A stretch of 64,000 nt of DNA, from assembly GCF_008932115.1 (NCBI RefSeq), contig NZ_CP044543.1, forward strand, positions 5,958,501 through 6,022,500, in the 5' to 3' direction. Both the position numbers and the translations under genes were made by a program. Source of the stretch: Bradyrhizobium betae (GTDB lineage: Bacteria > Pseudomonadota > Alphaproteobacteria > Rhizobiales > Xanthobacteraceae). Positions 43,904 to 52,997 of this stretch are shown here, piece by piece. How positions within the stretch are numbered: position 1 is the stretch's first letter; each line of letters begins with the position of its first letter. The notes under the pieces were generated by a model, which saw only the letters and a list, made by a program, of their open reading frames with translations, was not told the origin of the DNA and did no database searches.

Positions 43904-45289
43904 TCAGCTCTGGGCGTGAACGAGCGAATTGCTCTCGGGATCGGAGCCCTGCGGCGTGATCGCGCCTTCGCCGGCGTCCGGCACCAGGCTCGCCGAGAAC
44001 TGCGACAGCAGCGACAGCGACACGGCGGTGCCGCCGTGGCCGTCGGAGGCTACGTTCAGCGCGGTGCCGGCCTCGACGCCAGCGAACTGGTAGGCGAGAG
44101 AGCCGTTGCTGGTGGTCAGCGTCAGCGTCGCGCCATCGAATTCGTACGCGGTCACCGCGAGGTTGCGGAAGTCGATGACGTCCCCTACCTCGAAATTCGA
44201 GATCGTGCCGGTCAGGCCGGCCGCGTTCTCGAGATAGAGAGTCGAGGCTGAGCCTGCGAAGTCGACGCCGTTCTGGACGCCGCCGGCATAGACATATTCA
44301 ATGCCGCCGGCGAGATGCGTGTTGCTGGCGCTGCCCGCCACATCGAACTCGCCGGTGTTGACGGTCGCGCCCGAGGCCGAGCCGGCCACGAACACGAAGC
44401 CGCCATTCACCGTGGTCGAGCTCGCCGAGCCGCCGACGTCGACATATTGCAGGGCGCCGGCGTTCACGGTCGTTCCCGTCGCCGCAGCTCCGGAGCCGAT
44501 ATACTCGTTACCACCCGCCAGGATCACGGTGTCGGTCGATGTGCCGGTGCCGAGGACCTGAAGGCTGCCGCTGACCTGACTGCCCTGCACGCTGCCGCTG
44601 ATGACCTGCTGGAAACCGCCGGCCTGGACGGTGGTCGTGATCGCATTGCCGTTCAGAACGACGTGCTGAATGCCGCCACTGTTGACGGTGGTGTTGTTGG
44701 TGGTGCCGGCGACCTCCTGGATGCCGCCACCGAACACGACGCTGTCGTTGCCGGTGCCGAGCACGTATTGATAGCCGCCATTGTTGATCGCGGTGCCGTT
44801 GGCGGTGCCGTCCGTGCCGACATATTGCAGGCCACCCGACGAGATGATCGTCCCGTTGGTGGTGCCGCCGGCCGCAACGAACTCGTTGCCGCCGCTGACG
44901 ATGACGGTCGCATAGGTCACGCCGCCGACATGCACCTGCTGGGAGCCCGCCAGCGTCGTTCCGTTGACCGTGGCGTTCATGACGTCCTGGTAGCCGCCGG
45001 CGCTGATTACGACGTTGCTGGCGGTGCCGCCATAGACGTGCTGGACGCCGCCATTGGAGATGACGACGCCGTTGGCCGTGCCGTAGGTGAACTGCACGCC
45101 GCCGGCGACGGTCGAGTTGTTGGCGGTGCCGCCGGCCTCGATCATGATGACGCTGCCGGGGCCGATCGCGGTGGCGCCGGACACGACGCCGCCGGCGGCG
45201 ACGTCGAGCGTGCCCGAAAGGACGACGTAAGTCGTGGCGGTGGGGGCGGAGACCGTCGTCGGGCCGCCAAATACAACTTGAGTGGTCAT
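43904..45289 (-). CDS. AIDA-type repeat protein, paralog of the larger one
   Basis: 461 residues, no cysteine, no signal peptide. It is homologous end to end with the C-terminal half of the 1054-residue protein: AIDA-like repeats of about 20 residues (for example GGVQHVYGGTASNVVISAGG and GGIEYVYAGGVQNGVDFAGS), then the same C-terminal module (FEVGDVIDFRN, FDGATLTL, ASDGHGGTAVSLS) and an ending containing SASLVPDAG, matching SASIVPDAG in the larger protein. This tail may be the type I export signal. TAGAGGCATCA precedes ATG 45289. A likely substrate of the adjacent HlyB/HlyD exporter. Confidence 0.82.
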   Translation of the reverse strand: MTTQVVFGGPTTVSAPTATTYVVLSGTLDVAAGGVVSGATAIGPGSVIMIEAGGTANNSTVAGGVQFTYGTANGVVISNGGVQHVYGGTASNVVISAGGYQDVMNATVNGTTLAGSQQVHVGGVTYATVIVSGGNEFVAAGGTTNGTIISSGGLQYVGTDGTANGTAINNGGYQYVLGTGNDSVVFGGGIQEVAGTTNNTTVNSGGIQHVVLNGNAITTTVQAGGFQQVISGSVQGSQVSGSLQVLGTGTSTDTVILAGGNEYIGSGAAATGTTVNAGALQYVDVGGSASSTTVNGGFVFVAGSASGATVNTGEFDVAGSASNTHLAGGIEYVYAGGVQNGVDFAGSASTLYLENAAGLTGTISNFEVGDVIDFRNLAVTAYEFDGATLTLTTSNGSLAYQFAGVEAGTALNVASDGHGGTAVSLSLLSQFSASLVPDAGEGAITPQGSDPESNSLVHAQS

Positions 45290-45347
45290 TGATGCCTCTA
45301 ATGAGCGCTAAGGGGTGGTCGCGATGGTTATACAATTCGAAATGGGA

Positions 45348-45367
45348 ATCATTCCATCGGGAATGAT
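45348..45367. promoter_or_regulatory. 8-bp inverted repeat upstream of the 461-residue repeat protein gene
   Basis: ATCATTCC (45348-45355) and GGAATGAT (45360-45367) flank ATCG, next to an A+T-rich patch (TATATTGTATCATAATTT) that could hold the promoter. It lies about 59 bases upstream of the ATG at 45289. Candidate regulator site, unproven. Confidence 0.35.
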
Positions 45368-45526
45368 ATATATTGTATCATAATTTGCGTGGAATGTTAT
45401 AGAGGCATTCACGGCGAAAAGGTGCGGCGAAACGCCGGACGACCGCCGGCGTGCATGGCCGGCGGGCCACACGCCCCGATGCGACCAGGGCCGCGAGGCC
45501 GGCTCGAAGCTCGTTTTACAGGTAGA

Positions 45527-46207
45527 TCAGCGCTCGACGGTCAGGATCGGCGGCTTCGGCTGCTCTGCGCCGAAGGACACCCAGACGTTCGGGTCGCCCG
45601 CGCTTTGCCGCGCCAGATACCGGTATTTGGTCTCGTACCAGAACAGGATTTCCGGCGTCTGGTTGTCGAGGATCATCTCGCCGCGGTCAGAGCGGACGGT
45701 CAGCACGGCATGACGCCCCTTGGCCGGAGCGGGCTCCTCGACCGTGGTGATCAGGAGCGAGCCTTGCGGCCATCCCGCTTTGGCGAGCATTTTGCGCTTG
45801 AGCAGGACGATGTCCTCGCAATCGCCACGATCGAGCGGCAGCGACCAGCGTTCGGCCTTGCCGTAGAGCACGTCATCGCTGGTCCAGGTGACGCGATCGT
45901 TGACGTATTTGTTGATCTCGTAGAGTTGCTGCAGCAGTTCGGGCGTGAGCACGACATCCCGGGCCTGATCGGCACCGGGCCGGCACTCGTCGGCATTCTC
46001 CGCGCAGAATTGTTGCCAGCCGGAGGGCGCCTTGGTGGCGGCGCCGACGGCGGCGAACAGGGTGGGGCGGACCAGGAAAGCGTAGGCCGGCTGCGCCATC
46101 GACAGGCAGGCTGCTGCGAAGCCGGCCGCTGCGGCAAGCGTTGCCAGCCTCTGCCTTGCCAGCTTCTGTCTTGCCAGCTTCCGTCCTGCGTTGTGAATTC
46201 CCGGCAT
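45527..46207 (-). CDS. LapG-type periplasmic cysteine protease (BTLCP/DUF920 family)
   Basis: A 226-residue bacterial transglutaminase-like cysteine protease. Catalytic triad residues are visible: Cys in RGDCEDIVLLKRKML, His in RHAVLTVRSDRG and the following Asp in GEMILDNQT. LapG of this family releases surface adhesins by N-terminal proteolysis, controlled by a c-di-GMP receptor (LapD). The N-terminal signal segment (residues 18-43, ending QPAYAFL) is preceded by a tandem KLARQ repeat, so the exact start is uncertain. It lies beside two type I-exported repeat proteins, its plausible targets; no LapD gene is in the window. Confidence 0.85.
   Translation of the reverse strand: MPGIHNAGRKLARQKLARQRLATLAAAAGFAAACLSMAQPAYAFLVRPTLFAAVGAATKAPSGWQQFCAENADECRPGADQARDVVLTPELLQQLYEINKYVNDRVTWTSDDVLYGKAERWSLPLDRGDCEDIVLLKRKMLAKAGWPQGSLLITTVEEPAPAKGRHAVLTVRSDRGEMILDNQTPEILFWYETKYRYLARQSAGDPNVWVSFGAEQPKPPILTVER
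46141..46185. repeat. Three tandem 15-bp repeats in the protease signal region
   Basis: TTGCCAGCCTCTGCC (46141-46155), TTGCCAGCTTCTGTC (46156-46170) and TTGCCAGCTTCCGTC (46171-46185) are near-identical tandem copies. They encode the repeated LARQ units at the N-terminus of the cysteine protease. Confidence 0.9.
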
Positions 46208-46397
46208 ATCGTCCCCCCGACGCTCCTACGCGGGGACGTTGGCAGAGACAGCTCGCGATCCGGCTAAGCAATTGCTTCAAATTCTACAGATCCGGTCCAT
46301 TGCGGCCGGGCAGGGTGGTGATGGTGTGATTTATGTTAAGAGCGACACTATGCCGTCATATCTTTGATATGACGGCTGTCCCGGCCGGCGCCTTCGA

Positions 46398-46895
46398 TCA
46401 GAACGGAGACTCTTCGGGCCAGCGCAGCGCATGCCATTGGCCGGTCGCGATCTGGCCGCGGCTCATCTTCGACGCGACGGCGTTGCGCAGCTTGGCGAAA
46501 TTCTCGCGCGTCTTCTTCGGTGCATGTGCGGCCGCAAGGTTCAGCCATTTGTAGGCGGCGACGTCGTCCTGCGGCACGCCCTGGCCCTTGTCATAGGCAA
46601 GGCCGAGCAGATATTGCGAGGTGGTGTCGCCTTGCTCCGCCGCCAGCCGGTACCAGTAGCCCGCGGCGTCGTAGGCCTGCGGCAGGCCTTGTCCCGTCGC
46701 GTACATGAAGCCGACCATTCCTTGCGCGCGGGCATTGCCGCGCTCGGCCTGTGGCAACAGCAGGCGGGCGGCGGTGTTGTAGTCGCCGCGGTTGAAGGCG
46801 CCGGTTCCGGCACCGAGCGCATCCGCGCGAGCGATGTCCGTTGAGGCCAATCCCAGCACGAGGGCTACGGCGAAGAATATGCCGGGCTTGATCAT
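46398..46895 (-). CDS. Secreted Sel1-like repeat protein
   Basis: A 165-residue protein with signal peptide (about 1-24, ending IARADA) and three Sel1/TPR-like repeats: ARAQGMVGFMYATGQGLPQ, TSQYLLGLAYDKGQGVPQ and the partner helices AAGYWYRLAAEQGD and AAYKWLNLAAAHA. Sel1 repeats mediate protein contacts in envelope and signalling proteins. It may share a transcript with gspD, which ends 37 bases upstream; any role in secretion is inferred from position. Confidence 0.85.
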   Translation of the reverse strand: MIKPGIFFAVALVLGLASTDIARADALGAGTGAFNRGDYNTAARLLLPQAERGNARAQGMVGFMYATGQGLPQAYDAAGYWYRLAAEQGDTTSQYLLGLAYDKGQGVPQDDVAAYKWLNLAAAHAPKKTRENFAKLRNAVASKMSRGQIATGQWHALRWPEESPF

Positions 46896-46931
46896 GTGAA
46901 CCGCTCCTGCTTACCGCCAACTTCCATGGGC

Positions 46932-49298
46932 TCAGCGGTAGGTCGTCGGTGCCGTTGGCTTCGGCCCGATCGCGTTGATGGTGCCGCGCAGCTTGGTGCG
47001 CAGCTCCTCGGCGACGAAATGCGCATCCGCACCGTCCCGGATGATCTGCGGGCGGATGAAGATGATCAGCTCGGTGCGCTTGACCTGCTTGTCGGTCTGG
47101 CCGAACACGGCCTCGCCGAGGCCGGGAATCTGATCGAGCCCGGGAATGCCGGCGCGGGTCTTGGTCTGGGTGTCGCTGATCAGGCCTGCGAGCAGCACCG
47201 TCTGCCCGCTGGCGACTGCGACCGAGCTGCGCACCTTGCGGGTCGACACCGTCGGCGTCAGCGAATTGGTCGACGTCGACGAAGATCCCGACGACGAGTT
47301 GGCGACGGGATTGCTGATCTCCTGCTCGACGTCGAGCCTGACATTGCCGTTGGCATTGATCCGCGGCACCACGCGCAGGATGATGCCGGTGCTGCGATAG
47401 TCGGTGGTGTTGGCGATGGTGTTGCTGCCGGTCAGCACGGTCGCGCTTCCGGTCTGGATCGGGATTTCGTCGCCGACCTGGAGGGTCGCGACCTGGTTGT
47501 CGATCACGACGACGGATGGGTTCGACAGCACCTTGACGTCGGTAATCGCATGTAGCGCGTTGAGCACGGCGCGCGGCGTCTGCGCCGACCCGACCAGGAA
47601 GTTGAAGCCGGGGATGGCGCGCTGGAGCACGACATCGGCTGCTGCGGCGGCCACGGAGGTCGCACCATTGAAGCCGACAGAGCCGGTGTTGGGCTTGAGG
47701 CCGACGTCGCGGCTCATGATGTAGGACTGGATGCCGTATTGGAGATCGTCGGTCAGCGTCACCTCGGCGATGGTGGCGTCGATGGCGACCTGGAGCTGCG
47801 GCTGGTCGACCTCTCTGATGGTCTGCTCGATGATCCGGTACTGCTCCTGGCTCGCATAGATCAGCAGCGTGTTGTTGACGCTGTCGGCGGTGATGCGGAC
47901 GCCGTCAAGGACGTTGCCTGGGCCCGCGCCGCCGCGGCCTGAATTCTGTCCGGTTGCTGCGTTATCGAACAGGCTGCCGCCGCCTTGCGAAGCGGACGAT
48001 GCGCCGTAAGCGGGCTGACCGCCGGAGGAGGCGTCGGCGGCACCGGCACTCGCGGCACGTCCGCTCGAATTGCCGCCAAAGCCGCTGCTCGATTGATTGG
48101 GGGCGGCGGACAGGCGGCTGAGCGCGGAGCCGCCGCTCGAACTCGCGGCAAGGCCGGATCCCGGCGCGACCTGTCCGCCCGGCCCGTCGAGCGGAGAGGC
48201 CGACGAGCTGGACGAGCTGCCCGCACCGAAGACGTCGTTGAGCACGCGTGCGATCTGCCGGGCATCGCCGAACTTGACGCGGTAGACGTGAACCGCGGAG
48301 CGGCCGGTGTTGGTGGTATCGAGGCGGCGGATCCAGGTCTCGACACGGTTGAGCAGCTCCGGCTTCCGCGTCACCGCGAGCACGGCGTTCATGCGGGCGA
48401 TCGACTGGAATTTGATCATGCCCTGCGTCATCCCGCCTTCGCCGGAATCGACGATCTTCTCGAGCTCGGCGATGATCGGCCCCGGATTGCTGTTCTGCAC
48501 CGGGAAGATGCCGACCGATTGTCCCTTCAGGAAGTCGGCATCGAAGCTCAGCACGAGATCGACCGCATTGCGGCGCTCGCTGCCGGAGCCCTGGATCAGG
48601 ATCAAATTGCGGTTGGTGTCGGCGCGGATCATGCCTTGCTTGGTGGCAAAGCTGTCGACCAGCTTGATGACGGTCTGGGCCGAAACATATTGCAGCGGCA
48701 CCACCGTCACGCCGTAGCCCGGCGTCATCCGATCGGAGGCATCGGCAATGCCGGCGCCGACCGCATCGCCCTGCGGCATCAGCCGGTAGCCGGTATCGTC
48801 GCGCACCAGGGCGACGCCGCCGATCCGCAGCGCGTTTTCGAGCGCGAAGACGACGTCGGATTTGGGGATCGGGCGGCCCGAGGAGAGGCTGATGTTACCC
48901 TGGACGCGCGGGTCGATGACGTAGCCGACGCCGAGGATATCACCGAGCACGATCTTGGCGACGGAAGCGATCGGTGAATTGTCGAAATTGAGTTCGAACC
49001 GCTCGGAACTGACGGTAGCCTGCTGCGAGGACGTGGCGGTCGGCGCATCGTCGCTGGCAACGGCAGCGTAGATCGCGGTCTTGGCGCGGGGGCCGGTGGA
49101 GAGTTCGCGCTGCGGCAGCTGGTTCGGATATCGCGGCAGAAGGTCGACCGAGCGGACCTTGTCGAACACATCCGGGTCCTTGGTGTCGGCATCCGCGATG
49201 CCGCTCACCGTGTTGCACGATCCGAGCAATACGCAGACGACAGCGCATTGAACAACCAAGCCGATCCGGAATGCTGCTCGGCTCACTCTCGACCTCAC
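46932..49298 (-). CDS. gspD: Type II secretion secretin GspD (lipoprotein)
   Basis: 788 residues; the outer-membrane channel of the type II secretion system. Signal sequence with lipobox LLGSC (Cys28), so it may be lipid-anchored and self-targeting. N-domains follow (FELNFDNSPIASVAKIVLG, then VVPLQYVSAQTVIKLVDSF), a long Ser/Gly-rich linker (about 355-460, SGLAASSSGGSALSRL) and the C-terminal secretin core (ATIAEVTLTDDLQYGIQSY, VLSNPSVVVIDNQVATLQVG, TGIILRVVPRINANGNVRLD, LIIFIRPQIIRDG). Transcribed away from gspE, with a 304-base intergenic region between. Confidence 0.93.
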   Translation of the reverse strand: MRSRVSRAAFRIGLVVQCAVVCVLLGSCNTVSGIADADTKDPDVFDKVRSVDLLPRYPNQLPQRELSTGPRAKTAIYAAVASDDAPTATSSQQATVSSERFELNFDNSPIASVAKIVLGDILGVGYVIDPRVQGNISLSSGRPIPKSDVVFALENALRIGGVALVRDDTGYRLMPQGDAVGAGIADASDRMTPGYGVTVVPLQYVSAQTVIKLVDSFATKQGMIRADTNRNLILIQGSGSERRNAVDLVLSFDADFLKGQSVGIFPVQNSNPGPIIAELEKIVDSGEGGMTQGMIKFQSIARMNAVLAVTRKPELLNRVETWIRRLDTTNTGRSAVHVYRVKFGDARQIARVLNDVFGAGSSSSSSASPLDGPGGQVAPGSGLAASSSGGSALSRLSAAPNQSSSGFGGNSSGRAASAGAADASSGGQPAYGASSASQGGGSLFDNAATGQNSGRGGAGPGNVLDGVRITADSVNNTLLIYASQEQYRIIEQTIREVDQPQLQVAIDATIAEVTLTDDLQYGIQSYIMSRDVGLKPNTGSVGFNGATSVAAAAADVVLQRAIPGFNFLVGSAQTPRAVLNALHAITDVKVLSNPSVVVIDNQVATLQVGDEIPIQTGSATVLTGSNTIANTTDYRSTGIILRVVPRINANGNVRLDVEQEISNPVANSSSGSSSTSTNSLTPTVSTRKVRSSVAVASGQTVLLAGLISDTQTKTRAGIPGLDQIPGLGEAVFGQTDKQVKRTELIIFIRPQIIRDGADAHFVAEELRTKLRGTINAIGPKPTAPTTYR

Positions 49299-49602
49299 TC
49301 ACGCGCTGCCCGCCGTCGTTCCGTCGAGACGGGGCGGGCCGAAGGAGGCTTGCTTAGCCCTCTCGTATGACAGTCGTGTGTTATCAATGTTGGAGATCGC
49401 GTATCTATCGCACGCGACTTTGTTATGATGGCGTAATTCGCGGAATTGCCCGGGAATATCGAAAGTGTTGCCGGCTGCGCGGCTGTGAATAGCCTGGGGA
49501 TGATGTTACGCTGGATCATCACGTCACATTTCCAATCGGAAAACTGAGGTAAACGGCCCGCTCGCCGCTCTGCGGCCACCAGAGTGACTGCGGTAGACGT
49601 TC
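49299..49602. promoter_or_regulatory. Divergent promoter region of gspD and gspE
   Basis: 304 bases without a gene separate gspD (minus) and gspE (plus). The middle is A+T-rich with TATGACAGTCGTGTGTTATCAA (about 49367) and TTTGTTATGATGGCG (about 49420), plausible promoter material for both directions. No exact operator repeats found. Confidence 0.5.
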
Positions 49603-51288
49603 ATGGCCTCCCCGAATGCGCGCGAGTTCGCAGCTCGTTTCAGCCAGAAGACCGGCCTGAAAGCGGATGCGGACAAGCTCGGCAGGCTTAACGGCTCCGG
49701 TCCGACCGACGGCGGCCTGCGCAAGTTGTGGGAGATGAGCGAATTGTCGGCGAGCGAATTCGCCGACGAAGTCGCGCTGTTCTTCGAGCTGCCGCGCATC
49801 ACGCTTCAGGAGATGATGGCGGCGGAATCCCGGGTGCAGCAGTTCTCGCGCCGGTTCCTGCGTGAGATGGCGGTGTTTCCGTGCCAGGCGGCAGGCGGAG
49901 CGCCGACGCTGGTGCTGGCGGATCCGACCGACCGCGCGTCCATCCTGGCGGCGGGGATCGTGCTCGGAATCGCGCCCACCATTCGAGTGGCGTCGTTCGA
50001 GGACATCGCCACCGCGCTCGACCAGCGCCTCGGCGAAGAGGAGAGCGGCAGCGCCGAGAGCACCGTCAGCGCGGCGGTGCAGGATGACGATATCGACAAT
50101 CTGCGCGACCTCGCCAGCGGCGCGCCCGTGGTCCGCGCCGTCAACGACATGTTCGAGACCGCGGTCGAACTGCGCGCCAGTGATATCCACATCGAACCGG
50201 GCCGGACCTCGCTGGTGATACGGATGCGCGTCGACGGCCTGTTGCGTATTGTCGCGACGCCGAACGGCGTTCCTCCGGCGGCGGTGATCTCACGCATCAA
50301 GATCCTGGCGGGCCTGAACATCGCGGAGCGCCGGCTGCCGCAGGACGGCGGCGCGCGGGTACGGGCGGCGCGATCGGAACTCGACGTGCGCGTCGCGATC
50401 ATGCCGACACAACATGGCGAATCCGCCGTCATCCGCCTGTTGCCGCGCGACCGGGCGCTGCTGTCGGTCGACAAGCTGGGCTTCCTGGCCGGCGACCAAG
50501 CCAAATTGCGGCGCATGCTGGCGCTGCCGCACGGCATGATCATCGTCACCGGCCCCACCGGCAGCGGCAAGACCACGACGCTCGCCACGGTGCTGTCGCT
50601 GCTCAACGAGCCGACTCGAAAAATCCTGACTATCGAGGATCCCGTCGAATATGAGATCCCCGGCGTCTCGCAGTCCCAGGCCAAGCCGTCGATCGGCCTG
50701 ACCTTTGCGACCGCGCTGCGCTCTTTCGTGCGCCAGGACCCCGACGTAATCATGGTCGGCGAGGTCCGCGACTCCGAGACGGCCCATGTCGCCGTACACG
50801 CCGCGCTCACCGGCCATCTCGTACTGACCACGCTGCACACAGAGACGGCGGCCGCCGCCGTGCCGCGTCTGCTCGATCTTGGCGTCGAAGCCTTCCTGCT
50901 GCGCTCGACCTTGCGCGCGGTGATCGCGCAGCGCCTGGTGCGCCAGCTCTGCGACCGCTGCAAGAGCAGCCGGCCGCTGACCCATGCCGACGTCGAGGCC
51001 GATCCGCGTTATACGGCGGTCGGCCTGTCCGTCGGCAACGTGATCTTCGAACCCGCCGGCTGCGAACGCTGCGGCAATGTCGGCTATCGCGGCCGTATCG
51101 GTGTGTTCGAAGTGCTGGAAATGAACGAGGAGGTCCGCGCGCTGGTCGAGGAGAAGTCCGACTGGGAGTCCATCGACAAGGTCGCCATCCGCAACGGCAT
51201 GACGACGATGATCGAGGACGGCCTCGCCAAGTGCCTGTCGGGCATGACCTCCGCCGCGGAGATCCTTCGCGTGACCACCGTGCGGTGA
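49603..51288 (+). CDS. gspE: Type II secretion ATPase GspE
   Basis: 561 residues; the hexameric ATPase that drives pseudopilus assembly. N1-type domain to about 150, then the ATPase core: Walker A GPTGSGKTTT (317-326), Asp box ILTIEDPVEYEIPGVSQSQ, Walker B DPDVIMVGEVRDSETAHVA, His box HLVLTTLHTETAAAA, and the four-cysteine zinc motif LCDRCKSS...CERCGN near 447-485. ATG 49603 begins MASPNAREFAARF. First gene of the gspE-M operon. Confidence 0.95.
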   Translation: MASPNAREFAARFSQKTGLKADADKLGRLNGSGPTDGGLRKLWEMSELSASEFADEVALFFELPRITLQEMMAAESRVQQFSRRFLREMAVFPCQAAGGAPTLVLADPTDRASILAAGIVLGIAPTIRVASFEDIATALDQRLGEEESGSAESTVSAAVQDDDIDNLRDLASGAPVVRAVNDMFETAVELRASDIHIEPGRTSLVIRMRVDGLLRIVATPNGVPPAAVISRIKILAGLNIAERRLPQDGGARVRAARSELDVRVAIMPTQHGESAVIRLLPRDRALLSVDKLGFLAGDQAKLRRMLALPHGMIIVTGPTGSGKTTTLATVLSLLNEPTRKILTIEDPVEYEIPGVSQSQAKPSIGLTFATALRSFVRQDPDVIMVGEVRDSETAHVAVHAALTGHLVLTTLHTETAAAAVPRLLDLGVEAFLLRSTLRAVIAQRLVRQLCDRCKSSRPLTHADVEADPRYTAVGLSVGNVIFEPAGCERCGNVGYRGRIGVFEVLEMNEEVRALVEEKSDWESIDKVAIRNGMTTMIEDGLAKCLSGMTSAAEILRVTTVR

Positions 51289-51292
51289 CGGG

Positions 51293-52510
51293 ATGCCGAA
51301 CTTTCGCTATCGCGCGCTGACGCAGAAGGGAGAGGTGGTCTCCGGATCGATCACGGCAGCCAACCTGGCCGAGGTGGCCCAGCGCATCGAATATCTCGGC
51401 CTCGTCGCGATCGATGCCGGCCCCGAGGAGGAGGCCAGGGGCTGGTCGCTCTCGCTGGCGTCGCTGACGCTGTCGAAGCCGGGACCGGCCGACGTCACGA
51501 TCTTCACCCGCGACCTTGCGCTGCTCCTCAAGGCCGGGGCCCGGCTGAATGATGCGCTGGAACTGCTCGCCGGCGATACGGATGTCAGCCGGCTTCGTCC
51601 GGTCGTCAACAATATCAAGACCGCGATCCTGTCCGGTGAAAGCTTTGCCGAGGCGCTGGCGCGCGAGCCGACGCTGTTCCCGCCGATGTATATTGCCCTG
51701 GTGAGGGTCGGCGAGCTGTCGGGCGGGCTGGACCACATCCTGGAGACGATCGGGACCGAACGCGTGCGGGCCGAGGCGCTGCGCCGCAAGGTGACCGGCG
51801 CCCTGCAATATCCGGCCTTCGTGCTGTTGGCGGCCGGTGGCGTCCTGATCTTCTTCGTGACGTTCGTGCTGCCGCAGTTCTCCGCTGTGCTGCGCGACTT
51901 CAATGCGAAGACCGATCCGGTCATCGAGGTGTTCCTGACGTTGTCGGACATCCTGCGCGGCCACGGCTTCGAGGTCGGCGCCGCGGTCGCCATCGCCGTC
52001 ATCGGTGGCTGGCTGGCCTGGCGCAGGCCGTCGGTTCGCGCTGGTATCGTGACCCAGATCGCACGGCTGCCCGTCATCTCGACCGTGGTCGAATTCCATC
52101 GCGCCGCGCTGTTCTCGCGCAACCTCGGCATCCTGCTCGGCAGCGGCGTGACGCTGACGGCGACGTTGCGCATCCTGATCGACATCATGACCGCGACCGG
52201 CAATGCGCCGGCCTGGGCGGCGATGGCCGATCGCGTGCGCCACGGCGGCAGGCTGGCCGAGGCACTGACCGCCTCGGCCGTGCTGCCACCGGTCGCGGTG
52301 CGGATGCTGCGGCTCGGCGAGGAGACCGGGCAGCTGCCGACGCTGTCGGGCCGGGTCGCGGAGTTCTACGAGGAGAAGCTGCAGCGGCAGCTCGATCGCG
52401 TCGTCGCCATCATCGGGCCCGCCGCCATCATTCTGATCAGTGTCGTGGTCGGCGGTCTGATCGTGTCGGTCATGACGGCGCTGCTGTCAGTGACGCAAGT
52501 CGTCGGTTGA
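51293..52510 (+). CDS. gspF: Type II secretion inner-membrane protein GspF
   Basis: 405 residues with three transmembrane helices (about 172-195, 220-245 and 370-400) and two cytoplasmic GspF domains: VTIFTRDLALLLKAGARLND and VEFHRAALFSRNLGILLGSG, the paired T2SSF motifs. It anchors the ATPase to the membrane platform. ATG 51293 is 4 bases after gspE. Confidence 0.95.
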   Translation: MPNFRYRALTQKGEVVSGSITAANLAEVAQRIEYLGLVAIDAGPEEEARGWSLSLASLTLSKPGPADVTIFTRDLALLLKAGARLNDALELLAGDTDVSRLRPVVNNIKTAILSGESFAEALAREPTLFPPMYIALVRVGELSGGLDHILETIGTERVRAEALRRKVTGALQYPAFVLLAAGGVLIFFVTFVLPQFSAVLRDFNAKTDPVIEVFLTLSDILRGHGFEVGAAVAIAVIGGWLAWRRPSVRAGIVTQIARLPVISTVVEFHRAALFSRNLGILLGSGVTLTATLRILIDIMTATGNAPAWAAMADRVRHGGRLAEALTASAVLPPVAVRMLRLGEETGQLPTLSGRVAEFYEEKLQRQLDRVVAIIGPAAIILISVVVGGLIVSVMTALLSVTQVVG

Positions 52511-52526
52511 GAAGGGGAGAGTTCAC

Positions 52527-52997
52527 ATGATCCGCTTGCCAGGGAAGGCCCTGTTCGCTCCGCCGAGGCGACGCCGCCGGCGACGCGGCGAGGAGGGGTT
52601 CACGCTGGTGGAGATGCTCGTCGTCATCACCATCATCGGCATGATCATGGCGCTGGTCGGCCCGCGGGTGCTGAACTATCTCAGCGAGTCCCGCGTCAAG
52701 GCCGCCAAGATCCAGATCCAGAGCTTCAGCAGCGCGCTCGATCTCTTCTACCTCGACGCCGGCCGCTTCCCGAGCAGCTCGGAGGGGCTGGGTGCGCTCG
52801 CCCATCCGATCAGCGGCGTGGCGTCCTGGAATGGCCCTTACCTGAAGGGCGGCAATGTTCCCAACGACCCGTGGGGCAATCCCTATGTCTACAAGCAGCC
52901 CGCAGAACGCGCGCCCTACGAAATCCGCTCGCTCGGCTCCGACGGGCAGGAAGGCGGGACGGGGACATCGGCCGATCTCACCTCCGGACAGAACTGA
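52527..52997 (+). CDS. gspG: Major pseudopilin GspG
   Basis: 156 residues. Prepilin motif GEEGFTLVEMLVVITIIGM: cut after Gly24, Phe25 becomes N-terminal, Glu at +5 is present. The C-terminal part has the conserved GG-NPYVY/Ca-binding style segment (PNDPWGNPYVYKQP). The leader is unusually long and basic ([13 protein letters not shown]). Ribosome site GAAGGGGAGAG precedes ATG 52527. It forms the bulk of the pseudopilus. Confidence 0.95.
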   Translation: MIRLPGKALFAPPRRRRRRRGEEGFTLVEMLVVITIIGMIMALVGPRVLNYLSESRVKAAKIQIQSFSSALDLFYLDAGRFPSSSEGLGALAHPISGVASWNGPYLKGGNVPNDPWGNPYVYKQPAERAPYEIRSLGSDGQEGGTGTSADLTSGQN

